Under the pieces are notes generated by a model, which worked only from the letters and a program-made list of their open reading frames with translations, was not told the DNA's origin and did not search any database. From Bordetella parapertussis (GTDB lineage Bacteria > Pseudomonadota > Gammaproteobacteria > Burkholderiales > Burkholderiaceae_B), in contig CAMBZR010000020.1 of assembly GCA_945872285.1 (NCBI GenBank), positions 1 to 43,011 on the forward strand: a stretch of 43,011 nt of DNA. The letters run 5' to 3'. Positions within the stretch are counted from its first letter, which is position 1, and each line of letters starts with the position of its first letter. Below are positions 1 to 9,984 of the stretch, in pieces. The position numbers were made by a program, and so were the translations under genes.

Positions 1-413
1 TGGGGGCGCTTGATGACGTCGCTGTGGGTGTCGATTTGGCTGACGTGGGTACCTATGGGTATCACACCGGTATCACGTTTTCTATTTACGCTGATGGCTG
101 GCACGATGCGCTCGCGCAGGGTGGGCGCTATGACAACGTGAGCCTGGCGTTTGGGCGTGCGCGTCCGGCAACGGGTTTTAGTCTTGATCTCCGTAAGCTC
201 TCGGATGGTCTGTTGCCTGCGGTGCGTGCACCGGCCGTTCGTGCGCCTGCTGGGCAAGACGCAGCACTGCGTCTTGCCATGCAAGCGTTGCGGCAGGCTG
301 GGCATATCGTGGTGCAGGTGTTTCCGGGCGAAACTGCGACACACGATGAGTTTGTCTTTGATCGCGAACTCGTTTTGCAAAGTGGTCAATGGAAACTCCA
401 GAAAGTAGTCTAG
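1..413 (+). CDS. hisZ: ATP phosphoribosyltransferase regulatory subunit HisZ (3' end only)
   Basis: This is the C-terminal part of HisZ, the catalytically inactive class II aminoacyl-tRNA-synthetase-like subunit that pairs with short-form HisG in the first step of histidine synthesis. The reading frame is open from base 3 to the TAG at 411-413, so the gene starts outside the window. The recognisable block is [15 protein letters not shown], followed by LAQGGRYDN and the turn [10 protein letters not shown], which match the histidyl-tRNA-synthetase-like fold of HisZ; these residues are close to the histidine-binding motif of the HisRS family. A small in-frame repeat ([12 protein letters not shown]) lies after the core. 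purA follows after 83 bases, the usual order in Burkholderiales. HisS is the main alternative, but the missing C-terminal anticodon-binding domain argues against it. Confidence 0.9.
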   Translation, partial: GALDDVAVGVDLADVGTYGYHTGITFSIYADGWHDALAQGGRYDNVSLAFGRARPATGFSLDLRKLSDGLLPAVRAPAVRAPAGQDAALRLAMQALRQAGHIVVQVFPGETATHDEFVFDRELVLQSGQWKLQKVV

Positions 414-478
414 GCTCTGGTCGGCTTGGTCAGTGGTTTGATCATTGGCGCGTCAGGGGTTTAATTGTTTAATTTTGA

Positions 479-1792
<1,314 letters not shown>

Positions 1793-1803
1793 GTCGCCGG
1801 GTC

Positions 1804-2340
1804 ATGCCCCAGGTCAAGCGAGACAATCTTTGGGTCAGTCAGGATCAGTACGACGCCTTGATCGAGCAGCTGGCGCTTAAAGTGTTTGAGTCTGGCTTTA
1901 AGTTTGACCAACTGCTTTGTTTGGCTAGAGGTGGTCTGCGTGTTGGCGATGTTTTGTCGCGAGTCTTCAGGGTGCCGCTCGCTATTTTGGCGACCAGCAG
2001 CTATCGCGCGGCAGCCGGGACCGAGCAGGGAGAGCTCAATATCGCCCAACACATCACTACAACAGCGGGTGAGCTTCAGGGCAAATTGTTGCTGGTGGAT
2101 GATTTGGTGGATTCAGGCGCGACGTTTGCGGCAGTCTCTGTGCATTTACTGAATGCCTATCCGCTGTTGACTGAGATCAAAACAGCAGTGCTATGGCAAA
2201 AAGCCGCTGCTGTGGTTGCACCTGATTTTGTCGTTTCGGTGCTTATGACCAATCCCTGGATCCATCAACCCTTTGAAGCTTACGACACGACTACCTTAGC
2301 CGACTTGGCAGAAAAATGGCGTTTAAAGCATAACAAATAG
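1804..2340 (+). CDS. Purine-type phosphoribosyltransferase (hypoxanthine/xanthine-guanine like)
   Basis: This 178-residue type I phosphoribosyltransferase probably salvages a purine base using PRPP. The PRPP-binding signature is at residues 95-107, LLLVDDLVDSGAT, with the paired acidic residues Asp99 and Asp100 and the phosphate loop DSGAT. An upstream ARGGLRVGDVLSR segment (residues 41-53) forms the other part of the active site. It lies 11 bases after purA, which supports a purine role. Proteins of this type next to purA in Burkholderiales are annotated variously as hypoxanthine or xanthine-guanine phosphoribosyltransferase; the sequence alone does not fix the base. The gene stops just before the leader of the rpsU operon. 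Confidence 0.85.
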   Translation: MPQVKRDNLWVSQDQYDALIEQLALKVFESGFKFDQLLCLARGGLRVGDVLSRVFRVPLAILATSSYRAAAGTEQGELNIAQHITTTAGELQGKLLLVDDLVDSGATFAAVSVHLLNAYPLLTEIKTAVLWQKAAAVVAPDFVVSVLMTNPWIHQPFEAYDTTTLADLAEKWRLKHNK

Positions 2341-2349
2341 CGTAAATGT

Positions 2350-2357
2350 GCTATCAT
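2350..2357 (+). promoter_or_regulatory. Possible extended -10 promoter for rpsU-dnaG-rpoD
   Basis: The sequence TGCTATCAT (TG, one base, then TATCAT at 2352-2357) is an extended -10 element in the 132-base gap before rpsU. No good -35 hexamer is visible at 16-18 bases, which extended -10 promoters can tolerate. The predicted start near 2364 would give a leader of about 110 bases that includes the hairpin at 2375-2411. Confidence 0.35.
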
Positions 2358-2374
2358 CGAAGGCTGTTCTGATA

Positions 2375-2411
2375 CAAGCGCGTTCAAGTAAAAGGCCTAG
2401 TCGGGCGCTTG
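2375..2411 (+). other. Leader hairpin upstream of rpsU
   Basis: CAAGCGC at 2375-2381 is perfectly complementary to GCGCTTG at 2405-2411, giving a 7-bp stem with a 23-base loop in the untranslated region before rpsU. It has no T-tract, so it is not a standard terminator. It could be a regulatory or stability element; the function is inferred only from position. Confidence 0.35.
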
Positions 2412-2472
2412 ATGTCGTTTGTTACCCTGACTTTATTCGCTGTCTAACTCACTTTTTTACGTCACGCACCCT

Positions 2473-2685
2473 ATGCCTATCGTTCGTCTGAAAGAAAACG
2501 AGCCCTTTGAAGCCGCTTTACGTCGCTTCAAACGCACAATTGAAAAAACCGGTCTTTTAACCGAGTTGCGCGCCCGCGAATTCTATGAAAAACCGACTGC
2601 CGAGCGCAAGCGCAAGCAGGCTGCTGCCGTTAAGCGTCATTACAAGCGCATCCGTAGCCAGCAATTGCCACCGCGCATGTTTTAA
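2473..2685 (+). CDS. rpsU: 30S ribosomal protein S21
   Basis: S21 is a small basic protein of the 30S subunit platform, needed for efficient initiation. The 70-residue protein begins with [19 protein letters not shown], the standard S21 start. It continues with [24 protein letters not shown] and a basic tail rich in Lys and Arg, all typical of the family. It is the first gene of the rpsU-dnaG-rpoD (macromolecular synthesis) operon. The ATG has no clear Shine-Dalgarno sequence upstream, but the conserved N-terminus leaves no doubt about the start. A compact hairpin lies between its stop and dnaG. Confidence 0.97.
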   Translation: MPIVRLKENEPFEAALRRFKRTIEKTGLLTELRAREFYEKPTAERKRKQAAAVKRHYKRIRSQQLPPRMF

Positions 2686-2691
2686 CCAGTG

Positions 2692-2709
2692 GCGCATCGT
2701 CTGATGCGC
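2692..2709 (+). other. rpsU-dnaG intergenic hairpin
   Basis: GCGCATC (2692-2698) and GATGCGC (2703-2709) form a perfect 7-bp stem with a 4-base loop 6 bases after the rpsU stop. No T-run follows. In E. coli the same junction holds an attenuating terminator that keeps DnaG levels far below S21. A similar role, or RNA processing, is inferred here by position. Confidence 0.5.
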
Positions 2710-2730
2710 TGCTTACGTATGGTTTAAGCG

Positions 2731-4674
2731 TTGATCCCAGATTCGTTTATTCAGGATCTTCTTACCCGTGTAGACGTGGCAGATGTCGTTGGGCGCTACG
2801 TACAGTTAAAGAAAGGGGGCATCAACCTGCTTGGCTTGTGTCCCTTCCACAACGAAAAATCCCCCTCCTTTACTGTTAGTCCAACTAAACAGTTTTACCA
2901 CTGCTTTGGATGTGGTGCCCATGGTAGCGCGATTACTTTTTTAATCGAACACACTGGGGCGAGTTTCCCTGAGGCAGTTAGGTCTTTGGCCAGCGCCGTC
3001 GGAATGACCGTACCCGAAGAAAATCGTTCGCCTGGCCAAAAAGCAGCGACAGCGCGACGTCGCGACGAAGTGTCGCAGCACACCAAGGTTTTAGAAGTGG
3101 CGCAAGGTCACTATCTGGCGCAATTGCGTGAAACTGCGGCGGCGATTCGTTATTTAAAGCAGCGCGGCCTGACTGGCGAAATTGCAAAAGAGTTTGGGCT
3201 CGGCTGGGCTGGCTCTGATCGTCAAGGCCTAGCAAAAGTATTTTCTCGTTACGACGAGGCGATTTTGGTTGAGTCGGGCTTGGTCATTGAAGCCGAAGAC
3301 GGCCGGCGCTACGATCGGTTTCGCGAACGCGTGATGTTTCCGATACGAAACGTCAAAGGCGAGATCGTGGGGTTTGGTGGCCGTATCATCGGCAAAGGTG
3401 AGCCTAAGTATTTAAACTCGCCAGAAACCCCCGTTTTTTCAAAGGGTAACGAGCTTTATGGCCTATTTGAGGCGCGCACAGCGATTCGCTCTGAAGCTTG
3501 CGTGATCGTAGTTGAAGGTTATATGGATGTGGTCGGGTTAGCCCAACTCGGGGTGCGCAATGCTGTCGCGACGCTTGGAACGGCCACGACCCCCACGCAT
3601 ATCCAGAAGCTCTTGCGTGCGAGCGACAAGGTGATTTTTAGTTTTGATGGTGATGGCGCGGGACGAAGGGCAGCCTGGCGCGCCTTGCAATCCTGCCTTC
3701 CATTGCTTCGTGATGATATTTCTATCCGGTTTTTATTTTTACCTTCTGAACATGATCCTGATAGTTATATCCGACAATTTGGTGAAGAGGCGTTTCGGGC
3801 TTGCTTAGCTGAGTCTGGTGCGTTATCGACTTTTTTCTTAAACGAGCTGGCCTCGCGCTATGCGCTAAAAGAGGTTGAAGGGCGATCGGCGTTGGTGCAC
3901 GAGGCTCGCCCTTTGTTGGCGTTGATTCCTGCGATTACGTTGAAGGTACAGTTACAAAACGAATTTGCGCGTTTGGTGCAATTGACCCCCGAAGAGCTCG
4001 CCGTCTTGCTTGAAAAAGACACCGCGCCGATGCTTGCTGGGTTGCCGGCCGTGGGGCAGGGGGCTGGTGCTGAATATGTGCTGTCTGCCGGGCGGTCTGC
4101 TGCCGAGCGTGCAGCCGTGGGACAAGGTGACGAGGCGTCTCGTTATCTTGACGATGAGCGGCCTGAGTCGTTCAGGCCACATTATCCAAGTGCGCGCAGC
4201 GGGGTTCGAAGACCCGCTGAGCGTCTGGACCGGCGTGCCGTTGCGCCAATGGCGAAGCGGTTGCTGCGGCTGCTGTTAACGCACCCCGAGCTAGTGGATG
4301 TGATGGGTGAGCAGCAACTTGAGCTTCTTGAGCGTGGACCTCACCTTGAAATGGTCAGAGAATTGATTGTGCTGGCACAGGCCAGTGGTGCTCGGCATGT
4401 TGGTGCGCTGATTCAGGCTGCGGATCCTGGCGCTGATCTTGGGGTGTTGATGGCGTCGGTTGCGGCAGATCTAATGGCTCAGGAATCTTTGCCAAATCCT
4501 CAGGCTGAATGGGAAGACGCTCTGCGTCGAATCGAGCTTGAGAGCTTAAAAAGTGAGCAAGGTGTGCTTATTGCCGAGGGATTAAATAATTTGCAATCTC
4601 AGCAAACTTATCGGGAACTTTCTGCTCGCATCACCCGTCTAATTAGAGTTATTGAGACCAGTAAGGCACGCTGA
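2731..4674 (+). CDS. dnaG: DNA primase
   Basis: DnaG makes RNA primers at the replication fork and docks on the DnaB helicase through its C-terminal domain. At 647 residues it is slightly longer than the E. coli protein. The N-terminal zinc-binding domain has Cys37, His40, Cys58 and Cys61 (CPFH...CFGC). The TOPRIM catalytic core follows, with VVEGYMD (Glu262) and SFDGDGAGRRA (Asp306, Asp308). A Gly/Arg-rich linker around residues 435-500 leads into the variable helicase-binding domain. The start is TTG at 2731: it gives the conserved N-terminus MIPDSFIQDLLTRVDV, and the nearest upstream ATG in frame runs straight into a TAA. Weak initiation at TTG with a poor ribosome site fits the low DnaG dosage typical of this operon. 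Confidence 0.97.
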   Translation: MIPDSFIQDLLTRVDVADVVGRYVQLKKGGINLLGLCPFHNEKSPSFTVSPTKQFYHCFGCGAHGSAITFLIEHTGASFPEAVRSLASAVGMTVPEENRSPGQKAATARRRDEVSQHTKVLEVAQGHYLAQLRETAAAIRYLKQRGLTGEIAKEFGLGWAGSDRQGLAKVFSRYDEAILVESGLVIEAEDGRRYDRFRERVMFPIRNVKGEIVGFGGRIIGKGEPKYLNSPETPVFSKGNELYGLFEARTAIRSEACVIVVEGYMDVVGLAQLGVRNAVATLGTATTPTHIQKLLRASDKVIFSFDGDGAGRRAAWRALQSCLPLLRDDISIRFLFLPSEHDPDSYIRQFGEEAFRACLAESGALSTFFLNELASRYALKEVEGRSALVHEARPLLALIPAITLKVQLQNEFARLVQLTPEELAVLLEKDTAPMLAGLPAVGQGAGAEYVLSAGRSAAERAAVGQGDEASRYLDDERPESFRPHYPSARSGVRRPAERLDRRAVAPMAKRLLRLLLTHPELVDVMGEQQLELLERGPHLEMVRELIVLAQASGARHVGALIQAADPGADLGVLMASVAADLMAQESLPNPQAEWEDALRRIELESLKSEQGVLIAEGLNNLQSQQTYRELSARITRLIRVIETSKAR

Positions 4675-4699
4675 ACTGGTTAAAATACAGATTGACGCA

Positions 4700-4747
4700 G
4701 CCCAAACGGTTGTTTTTTTTATTGGGCAAGAGCGTGCCTTCAGGCAC
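4700..4747 (+). other. dnaG-rpoD intergenic stem-loops
   Basis: Two structures lie in the 102-base gap. GCCCAA (4700-4705) pairs with TTGGGC (4722-4727) around a T-rich loop, and GTGCC (4734-4738) pairs with GGCAC (4743-4747) around a TTCA tetraloop. Neither is followed by a T-tract. They may mark an RNA processing site between the primase and sigma-factor parts of the transcript, as known at this junction in E. coli; this is inference. Confidence 0.35.
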
Positions 4748-4776
4748 ACATTCCACACAAAAAAGAGCACAGACAC

Positions 4777-7497
4777 ATGACTCGATCCGTCGGCACGAAA
4801 AAAATCATGGCAGCTGCATCGCCCAAATCAAAAACGGCTGTTAAACCGATGGCCAAGCCGAGTTCTAAAAAAGTATCCGCTCCAGCGAAGTCAAGTGTTA
4901 GACCCGTGGTGGCAAAACCTAGCTCTAAACCTAGCTCTAAACCTGCCCCTCAAGTTATCCCTATGGCAAAAGGTCAGCCCGTTGCCAAAACCGTATCGGC
5001 GTCCTCAAAGTCAGCCGCTAAACAACCTGTCAAGGCCTCGCCGGGCGCAAGTCGGCCTGCTACACCTAAGTCAGTTTCAAAATCCGCAGCAAAAACTGCA
5101 GTTCAATCAGTCAAGGAATCAATGAAGTCGGCGTCACCAAGCAAATCGAAAGTACCTACACCGGCAGCCCCCGTTAAACCCGTTGGCAAGTCTGCCGCAA
5201 AACCAGAAGTCAAAGCCCCGGCAAAGACGGCTGTTAAATCGACTACGCAAGCCTCTGCAGGCAAAGGCCCCGCTGTCAAAGCAGTACCTGCCAAAGAGTC
5301 TGCAGCAAAAACCGCTGCCAAGCCTGTGGCAAAAAATGCAACAACCGCAGCTGCTGCCGCCAAGCCGATGCCGGTTAAAGCCCCGCCGGCTGCGCCGATT
5401 TCGTCAAAAGCACCGGGTAAAGTTGACGTCTCTAAACCACCTCCGCCGGTTGATGATGGCGAAGGCCCTCCTAAAAAGACGGCAGGACGTCCACCGGGTG
5501 GCACGGGCCGTCGACCTGGGCGTCCGTCAAAAAACCCAAACGGCAACAGCGATAATGACTTTGACTCAGGCGACGGTGAACACGAAGTCGAGGTGGTGCC
5601 TGAACTCAAGCCGGTAAAGCGCGGTAAGCGCGCAAAAGGCGAGGGCAAAGATCTGATGGCGCGTGGCCCTGTCACGCCCGAAGAATACGAAGCGCGCCGC
5701 AATCGCCTCAAGCTGCTCATTAAGCTTGGTAAAGATCGCGGCTATCTCACCTACGGCGAAATCAACGACCATCTACCCGATGACTTGGTTGATGCCGAGG
5801 CGATCGACGGCATTATTAGCACCTTTAGCGATATGGGGATTGCGGTCTACGACCAAGCCCCTGATATCGAATCGATGATCATTGGTGAGAACGCGCCCGT
5901 TCCCACGTCAGATGATGACGTTGAAGACGAGGCTGAAGCCGCACTCACAACCGTCGATTCAGATTTTGGTCGCACCACCGACCCGGTGCGAATGTATATG
6001 CGCGAAATGGGTACGGTTGAACTCTTGACCCGCGAAGGCGAAATCGAAATCGCCAAGCGTATCGAGGGTGGTTTAAAAGACATGGTGAAAGCGATTTCAG
6101 CATGTCCAACCACCATCAACGAAATCTTGAATCACGTACAGCGTGTGCGCGATGCGCAAGCGCAAATCGATGAAGTCATTGATGGCTTGGTGGATGACGA
6201 CGGTGCCGAATACGCTGGTGCTGGTGTCGCCGACGACACCGAAGAAGACGGCCCTGCTGGCGGCATGAGCAGCAAGCAAGTTGAAGATCTGCGCGTCAAA
6301 GGGATGGCAAAGTTTGATATTGTGGGCGCGCAATTTACTAAAATGCGGTCGGCCTATGAAAAAGATGGCTATCGGTCTAAGCCGTATTTGGCTGCTCAAG
6401 AGCTCATTCAAAACGAGCTCATGGGTATCCGCTTCACCGCCAAAATGGTAGAGCGTTTAGCCGATACCTTGCGTCAGCAGGTTGAAGAGGTGCGCAAAAT
6501 TGAGCGCGCTGTTTTACACACCTGCGTTGAACGTGCCGGCATGCCACGCGCACACTTTATCAAGGTGTTTCCGGGTAACGAAACAAACCTTGAATGGGTG
6601 TTGGGCGAAGTCGCGAGTGGTGCAGATTATGCAGTGACGCTTACCCGTCACGTACCTGCTGTGCAAGAGTTGCAGCAAAAATTAATTGATCTGCAAGTGC
6701 GTGTTGTACTGCCACTTAAAGATTTAAAAGACGTCAACAAAAAGATGGCCACCGGCGAAGCCAAGGCCCGTAAAGCCAAACGCGAAATGACCGAAGCCAA
6801 CTTGCGCTTGGTGATTTCAATCGCTAAAAAATACACCAACCGTGGCTTGCAATTTTTGGATCTGATCCAAGAGGGCAACATCGGTTTGATGAAAGCGGTG
6901 GACAAGTTTGAATATCGTCGTGGCTATAAGTTTTCAACCTACGCCACGTGGTGGATTCGTCAGGCAATTACGCGTTCAATCGCCGATCAGGCCCGTACGA
7001 TTCGTATCCCTGTACACATGATTGAAACGATCAACAAAATGAATCGTATTAGTCGTCAGATTTTGCAAGAGACCGGTGCTGAGCCTGATCCTGCAACGCT
7101 GGCCTCAAAGATGGATATGCCCGAAGACAAGATTCGCAAGATCTTGAAAATCGCCAAAGAACCAATCTCGATGGAAACTCCAATCGGTGATGATGATGAT
7201 TCACACTTGGGCGACTTTATCGAAGATAATGCAACCTTGGCTCCGGCCGAAGCCGCGTTACATGGCTCGATGCGCGATGTCGTGAAAGAAGTGCTTGACT
7301 CGTTAACACCACGCGAAGCTAAAGTTCTGCGTATGCGTTTTGGTATCGAGATGAACACTGATCAAACACTCGAAGAAGTGGGCAAGCAGTTTGACGTTAC
7401 GCGCGAGCGCATACGACAAATAGAGGCTAAAGCGCTACGCAAGTTGCGCCACCCTAGTCGTGCAGATAAGTTAAAGAGTTTTCTAGAAGGCCAGTAA
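4777..7497 (+). CDS. rpoD: RNA polymerase primary sigma factor RpoD (sigma-70) with long N-terminal extension
   Basis: This is the housekeeping sigma factor. At 906 residues it is about 290 longer than the E. coli protein. Residues 1 to about 295 are low-complexity, rich in Lys, Ala, Pro and Ser, resembling histone H1-like tails, with an AT-hook-like stretch at residues 237-252 (AGRPPGG...RRPGRPSK). Region 1.1 follows at about 298-365 ([19 protein letters not shown]), then region 1.2 ([20 protein letters not shown]) from about 401. After the acidic non-conserved domain come region 2 ([39 protein letters not shown]) and the region 4 helix-turn-helix ([18 protein letters not shown]). Two starts are possible, ATG 4777 or ATG 4807; neither has a strong ribosome site. 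It closes the rpsU-dnaG-rpoD operon and is followed by a tRNA. Confidence 0.97.
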   Translation: MTRSVGTKKIMAAASPKSKTAVKPMAKPSSKKVSAPAKSSVRPVVAKPSSKPSSKPAPQVIPMAKGQPVAKTVSASSKSAAKQPVKASPGASRPATPKSVSKSAAKTAVQSVKESMKSASPSKSKVPTPAAPVKPVGKSAAKPEVKAPAKTAVKSTTQASAGKGPAVKAVPAKESAAKTAAKPVAKNATTAAAAAKPMPVKAPPAAPISSKAPGKVDVSKPPPPVDDGEGPPKKTAGRPPGGTGRRPGRPSKNPNGNSDNDFDSGDGEHEVEVVPELKPVKRGKRAKGEGKDLMARGPVTPEEYEARRNRLKLLIKLGKDRGYLTYGEINDHLPDDLVDAEAIDGIISTFSDMGIAVYDQAPDIESMIIGENAPVPTSDDDVEDEAEAALTTVDSDFGRTTDPVRMYMREMGTVELLTREGEIEIAKRIEGGLKDMVKAISACPTTINEILNHVQRVRDAQAQIDEVIDGLVDDDGAEYAGAGVADDTEEDGPAGGMSSKQVEDLRVKGMAKFDIVGAQFTKMRSAYEKDGYRSKPYLAAQELIQNELMGIRFTAKMVERLADTLRQQVEEVRKIERAVLHTCVERAGMPRAHFIKVFPGNETNLEWVLGEVASGADYAVTLTRHVPAVQELQQKLIDLQVRVVLPLKDLKDVNKKMATGEAKARKAKREMTEANLRLVISIAKKYTNRGLQFLDLIQEGNIGLMKAVDKFEYRRGYKFSTYATWWIRQAITRSIADQARTIRIPVHMIETINKMNRISRQILQETGAEPDPATLASKMDMPEDKIRKILKIAKEPISMETPIGDDDDSHLGDFIEDNATLAPAEAALHGSMRDVVKEVLDSLTPREAKVLRMRFGIEMNTDQTLEEVGKQFDVTRERIRQIEAKALRKLRHPSRADKLKSFLEGQ

Positions 7498-7510
7498 AGC
7501 CTAAAAGTTA

Positions 7511-7589
<79 letters not shown>

Positions 7590-7596
7590 TTCAAGC

Positions 7597-7627
7597 AAAA
7601 TACCAACCTGCGGGGGGGTATTTTTTT
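7597..7627 (+). terminator. Rho-independent terminator after the tRNA
   Basis: AAAATACC (7597-7604) pairs with GGTATTTT (7617-7624) around a G-rich loop, and the T-run continues to 7627. It closes the rpoD/tRNA transcription unit. Confidence 0.7.
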
Positions 7628-7701
7628 GGAAAGTGACTCAGATCAAAAGATGCGGTGCGTCACTGCACAAGTCGGCGTCAACAGATAGATCCACCAATGG
7701 C

Positions 7702-7729
7702 TTGAGCATTGATCGGGTTGACTTATACT
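7702..7729 (+). promoter_or_regulatory. Candidate sigma-70 promoter of the acyl-CoA operon
   Basis: TTGAGC (7702-7707) and TATACT (7724-7729) are separated by 16 bases and match the sigma-70 consensus well. The predicted start near 7736 leaves a leader of about 65 bases. It is the only good promoter in the gap between the tRNA terminator and the first gene of the operon. Confidence 0.5.
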
Positions 7730-7738
7730 AGCAAAAAA

Positions 7739-7754
7739 GAGGTCGATCGACCTC
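7739..7754. promoter_or_regulatory. 16-bp perfect palindrome, candidate operator
   Basis: GAGGTCGATCGACCTC reads the same on both strands. It sits just downstream of the predicted transcription start of the acyl-CoA operon, a usual place for a repressor operator. No regulator gene lies next to it in the window. Confidence 0.45.
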
Positions 7755-7800
7755 GCATAACTAAGCTGCCAGGCACTCCTTGGTAGATTCGGAGCAAGAT

Positions 7801-9984
7801 ATGCCTAAAGTTGGCCCCGGCGCTAACCTGAGCAGCCCTGCGTCTGGCGCGTCAGGGGGATCGGTTTTTGCAGACCTGACCCGTTTTTTTGCACCCCGCA
7901 GCGTCGCGATGGTTGGGGCCACTGAAGATCTATCAAAGTTCGGTGGGCGCTGCATGCGTCAAACGATTGATTTTGGATTTGCGGGTGCGATTTATCCGAT
8001 TAATCCAAAGCGAGACACCATTTTTGGTCAAGCTTGTTTTGCCTCGGTCGCTGATCTGCCAGAGGCGCCAGATCATGTTGGGATTGTGTTGCCGGCGCAT
8101 GCGGTGCCGAGCGCGTTAGAACAGTGTGCAGAGCGCGGTGTGCCTTTTGTGACTATTTTTTCTTCTGGCTTTGGTGAGTTAGGAACAGAAGCGGGCTGGG
8201 CTGCGCAACAACGCATTGTCGATATCGCACGCGCTGGCAATATTCGAATGATGGGACCGAACTGTAATGGTATGGTGAATTTTGTTGATGGTTTCGCGTT
8301 GACCTCAACGGCTACGATTCAGGGCCCACGGCGTGCGGCGGGTGACTTGGGTGTGGTTAGTCAATCGGGTGGCGCAGGTCAAGTCAATGTGATGTGGCGT
8401 GCACAGCAGGCGGGCATGGGCGTCAGTTATCAGGTCAGTTGCGGCAATGCCTGTGACCTTGATTTAATGGATTACGCCGCGTTCATGCTTGAGAGCGAAG
8501 CCACCAAAGTGGTCGCGATGCTAGTTGAAAGTATTTCGGACGGTGAGCGTTTAAGAGTGCTGGCTGAGCGTTCATACCAACTGAATAAGCCGATCGTGAT
8601 GGTGAAGGTCGGCCGTACCGACGTGGGCAGTCGGGCTGCTGCGTCTCATACTGGCTCGGTGACGGGTGCGGATGATGTGTGCGATGCAGCGTTGCGGCAA
8701 ATTGGGATTATTCGCGTCGATGACTGTAATGAGCTCTACGAAACGGCGATGCTCTTGCGTCAACAGAAGCCCTTTAAAGGCCGCCGTGCAGCTGCTACCT
8801 CGATATCGGGTGGCAATTTGGTGATGCTCGCCGATTTGGGTGCTGCGCTCGATATTGAGTGGCCGCAATATCAGGCTCAAACGTGTGAGCAACTTGCCAA
8901 GCTTCTGCCGGGCTTTGGTGCGACCTTGAATCCGACGGATCTGACCGCCGGTGCGATTGGCCAGCCCGGTGCGTATGCCAAGGCAACCGAAATTATTTTG
9001 CAAGATCCTTCGGTGGATGTCCTGATTCCAGTGATGACGATTACCAACGCGGATGATGTGCGTAGTGTGGCCGACGTCGCTGCTCGAAGCGCGAAACCCA
9101 TGGCCTTGCTCTGGACGGGCTGCACCTCGAATGACCCGCAGCTCACGCACCAGGCGTTGGTCGCGCAAGGTCACGCTGTTTATTCAGATGCCTACCCCTG
9201 TTTAAAAGCAGTGCGACGCGCGATGCAGTATTCAGAGTTTCGCGAGTCTCGGTTGCATGCGGTCTCTAACCGACCCGCCGATATCGACCGTGTTGCAGCT
9301 CGACGTTTTCTTGAACAACAGACGGGGCCGTTGACTGAACAAAACGCTAAGAAACTATTGAGCCATTATGGCGTTCGTGTTACTCAAGAGTATCTGGCGC
9401 ATTCGGCGTCTGAAGCAGTCAAGCATTGGTCACAAATAAAAGGCACGGTTACCTTAAAGATCGTATCGCCTGATATTTTGCACAAGACCGAAGCTCAGGC
9501 AATTCGTCTGAACTTAGATAGTGAAGCTGCCGTCTCAAGCGCGTATGAAGAGATTCTGGTTGCGGCGCGCAAGTATCGCTCAGATGCCAGGATCGAGGGC
9601 GTGCTGGTGCAAGAAATGGTGGGGCAGTCGCATGAAATGTTCATTGGCATGGTGCGAGACCCCACCTTTGGTGCTGTCATCACCTTTGGGCTCGGTGGAA
9701 TATATGTTGAAGTATTAAAAGATTTGGTGTTTCGACTCGCGCCCTTATCACGCTTTGAAATCGCTCAGGCCTTGAATGAGTTACGTGCCATCAAGTTGTT
9801 ACAGGGCGCTCGAGGCCAGGCGCCGGCCGATATCGAAGCATTGATCGACTGTATTGAACGCGTGTCTTGGTTGGCGGCAGATTGTGTCGACAAAATTGCA
9901 GAAATTGATATCAACCCTTTGTGTGTGTTAGCGCTTGGACAGGGTGTTCGAGTGGTTGATGCACTGGTGATCCCCATATGTTGA
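7801..9984 (+). CDS. ADP-forming acyl-CoA synthetase (acetate-CoA ligase family, fused alpha-beta)
   Basis: This enzyme probably activates a carboxylic acid to its CoA thioester with ATP, releasing ADP and phosphate. The 727-residue protein has the fused layout. A CoA-binding Rossmann domain (about residues 25-155; FFAPRSVAMVGA, INPKRDTIFG) is followed by the succinyl-CoA-ligase-like domains with GPNCNGMVNF, VVSQSGGAG and the phosphorylatable His283 in AASHTGSVTGAD. A C-terminal ATP-grasp domain covers about 500-727 (TLKIVSPDILHKTEAQAI, VQEMV, EIDINPL). I chose ATG 7801 because GGAG at 7791-7794 is correctly spaced; a TTG at 7780 would add seven residues. It heads a catabolic operon and overlaps the next gene by 7 bases, so translation is probably coupled. 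The GNAT domain of protein acetyltransferase Pat is absent. The acid substrate is unknown. Confidence 0.9.
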   Translation: MPKVGPGANLSSPASGASGGSVFADLTRFFAPRSVAMVGATEDLSKFGGRCMRQTIDFGFAGAIYPINPKRDTIFGQACFASVADLPEAPDHVGIVLPAHAVPSALEQCAERGVPFVTIFSSGFGELGTEAGWAAQQRIVDIARAGNIRMMGPNCNGMVNFVDGFALTSTATIQGPRRAAGDLGVVSQSGGAGQVNVMWRAQQAGMGVSYQVSCGNACDLDLMDYAAFMLESEATKVVAMLVESISDGERLRVLAERSYQLNKPIVMVKVGRTDVGSRAAASHTGSVTGADDVCDAALRQIGIIRVDDCNELYETAMLLRQQKPFKGRRAAATSISGGNLVMLADLGAALDIEWPQYQAQTCEQLAKLLPGFGATLNPTDLTAGAIGQPGAYAKATEIILQDPSVDVLIPVMTITNADDVRSVADVAARSAKPMALLWTGCTSNDPQLTHQALVAQGHAVYSDAYPCLKAVRRAMQYSEFRESRLHAVSNRPADIDRVAARRFLEQQTGPLTEQNAKKLLSHYGVRVTQEYLAHSASEAVKHWSQIKGTVTLKIVSPDILHKTEAQAIRLNLDSEAAVSSAYEEILVAARKYRSDARIEGVLVQEMVGQSHEMFIGMVRDPTFGAVITFGLGGIYVEVLKDLVFRLAPLSRFEIAQALNELRAIKLLQGARGQAPADIEALIDCIERVSWLAADCVDKIAEIDINPLCVLALGQGVRVVDALVIPIC

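Noticed and set aside
4918..4941. 12-bp tandem repeat in rpoD as a mobile or CRISPR-like repeat
   Set aside because: Only two units, in frame, within a low-complexity protein tail; simple slippage explains it.
5103..5720. A 205-codon open frame on the minus strand, opposite the start of rpoD
   Set aside because: It mirrors the low-complexity Lys/Ala-rich coding of rpoD; its protein is Ala/Gly/Ser-rich without motifs or a ribosome site.
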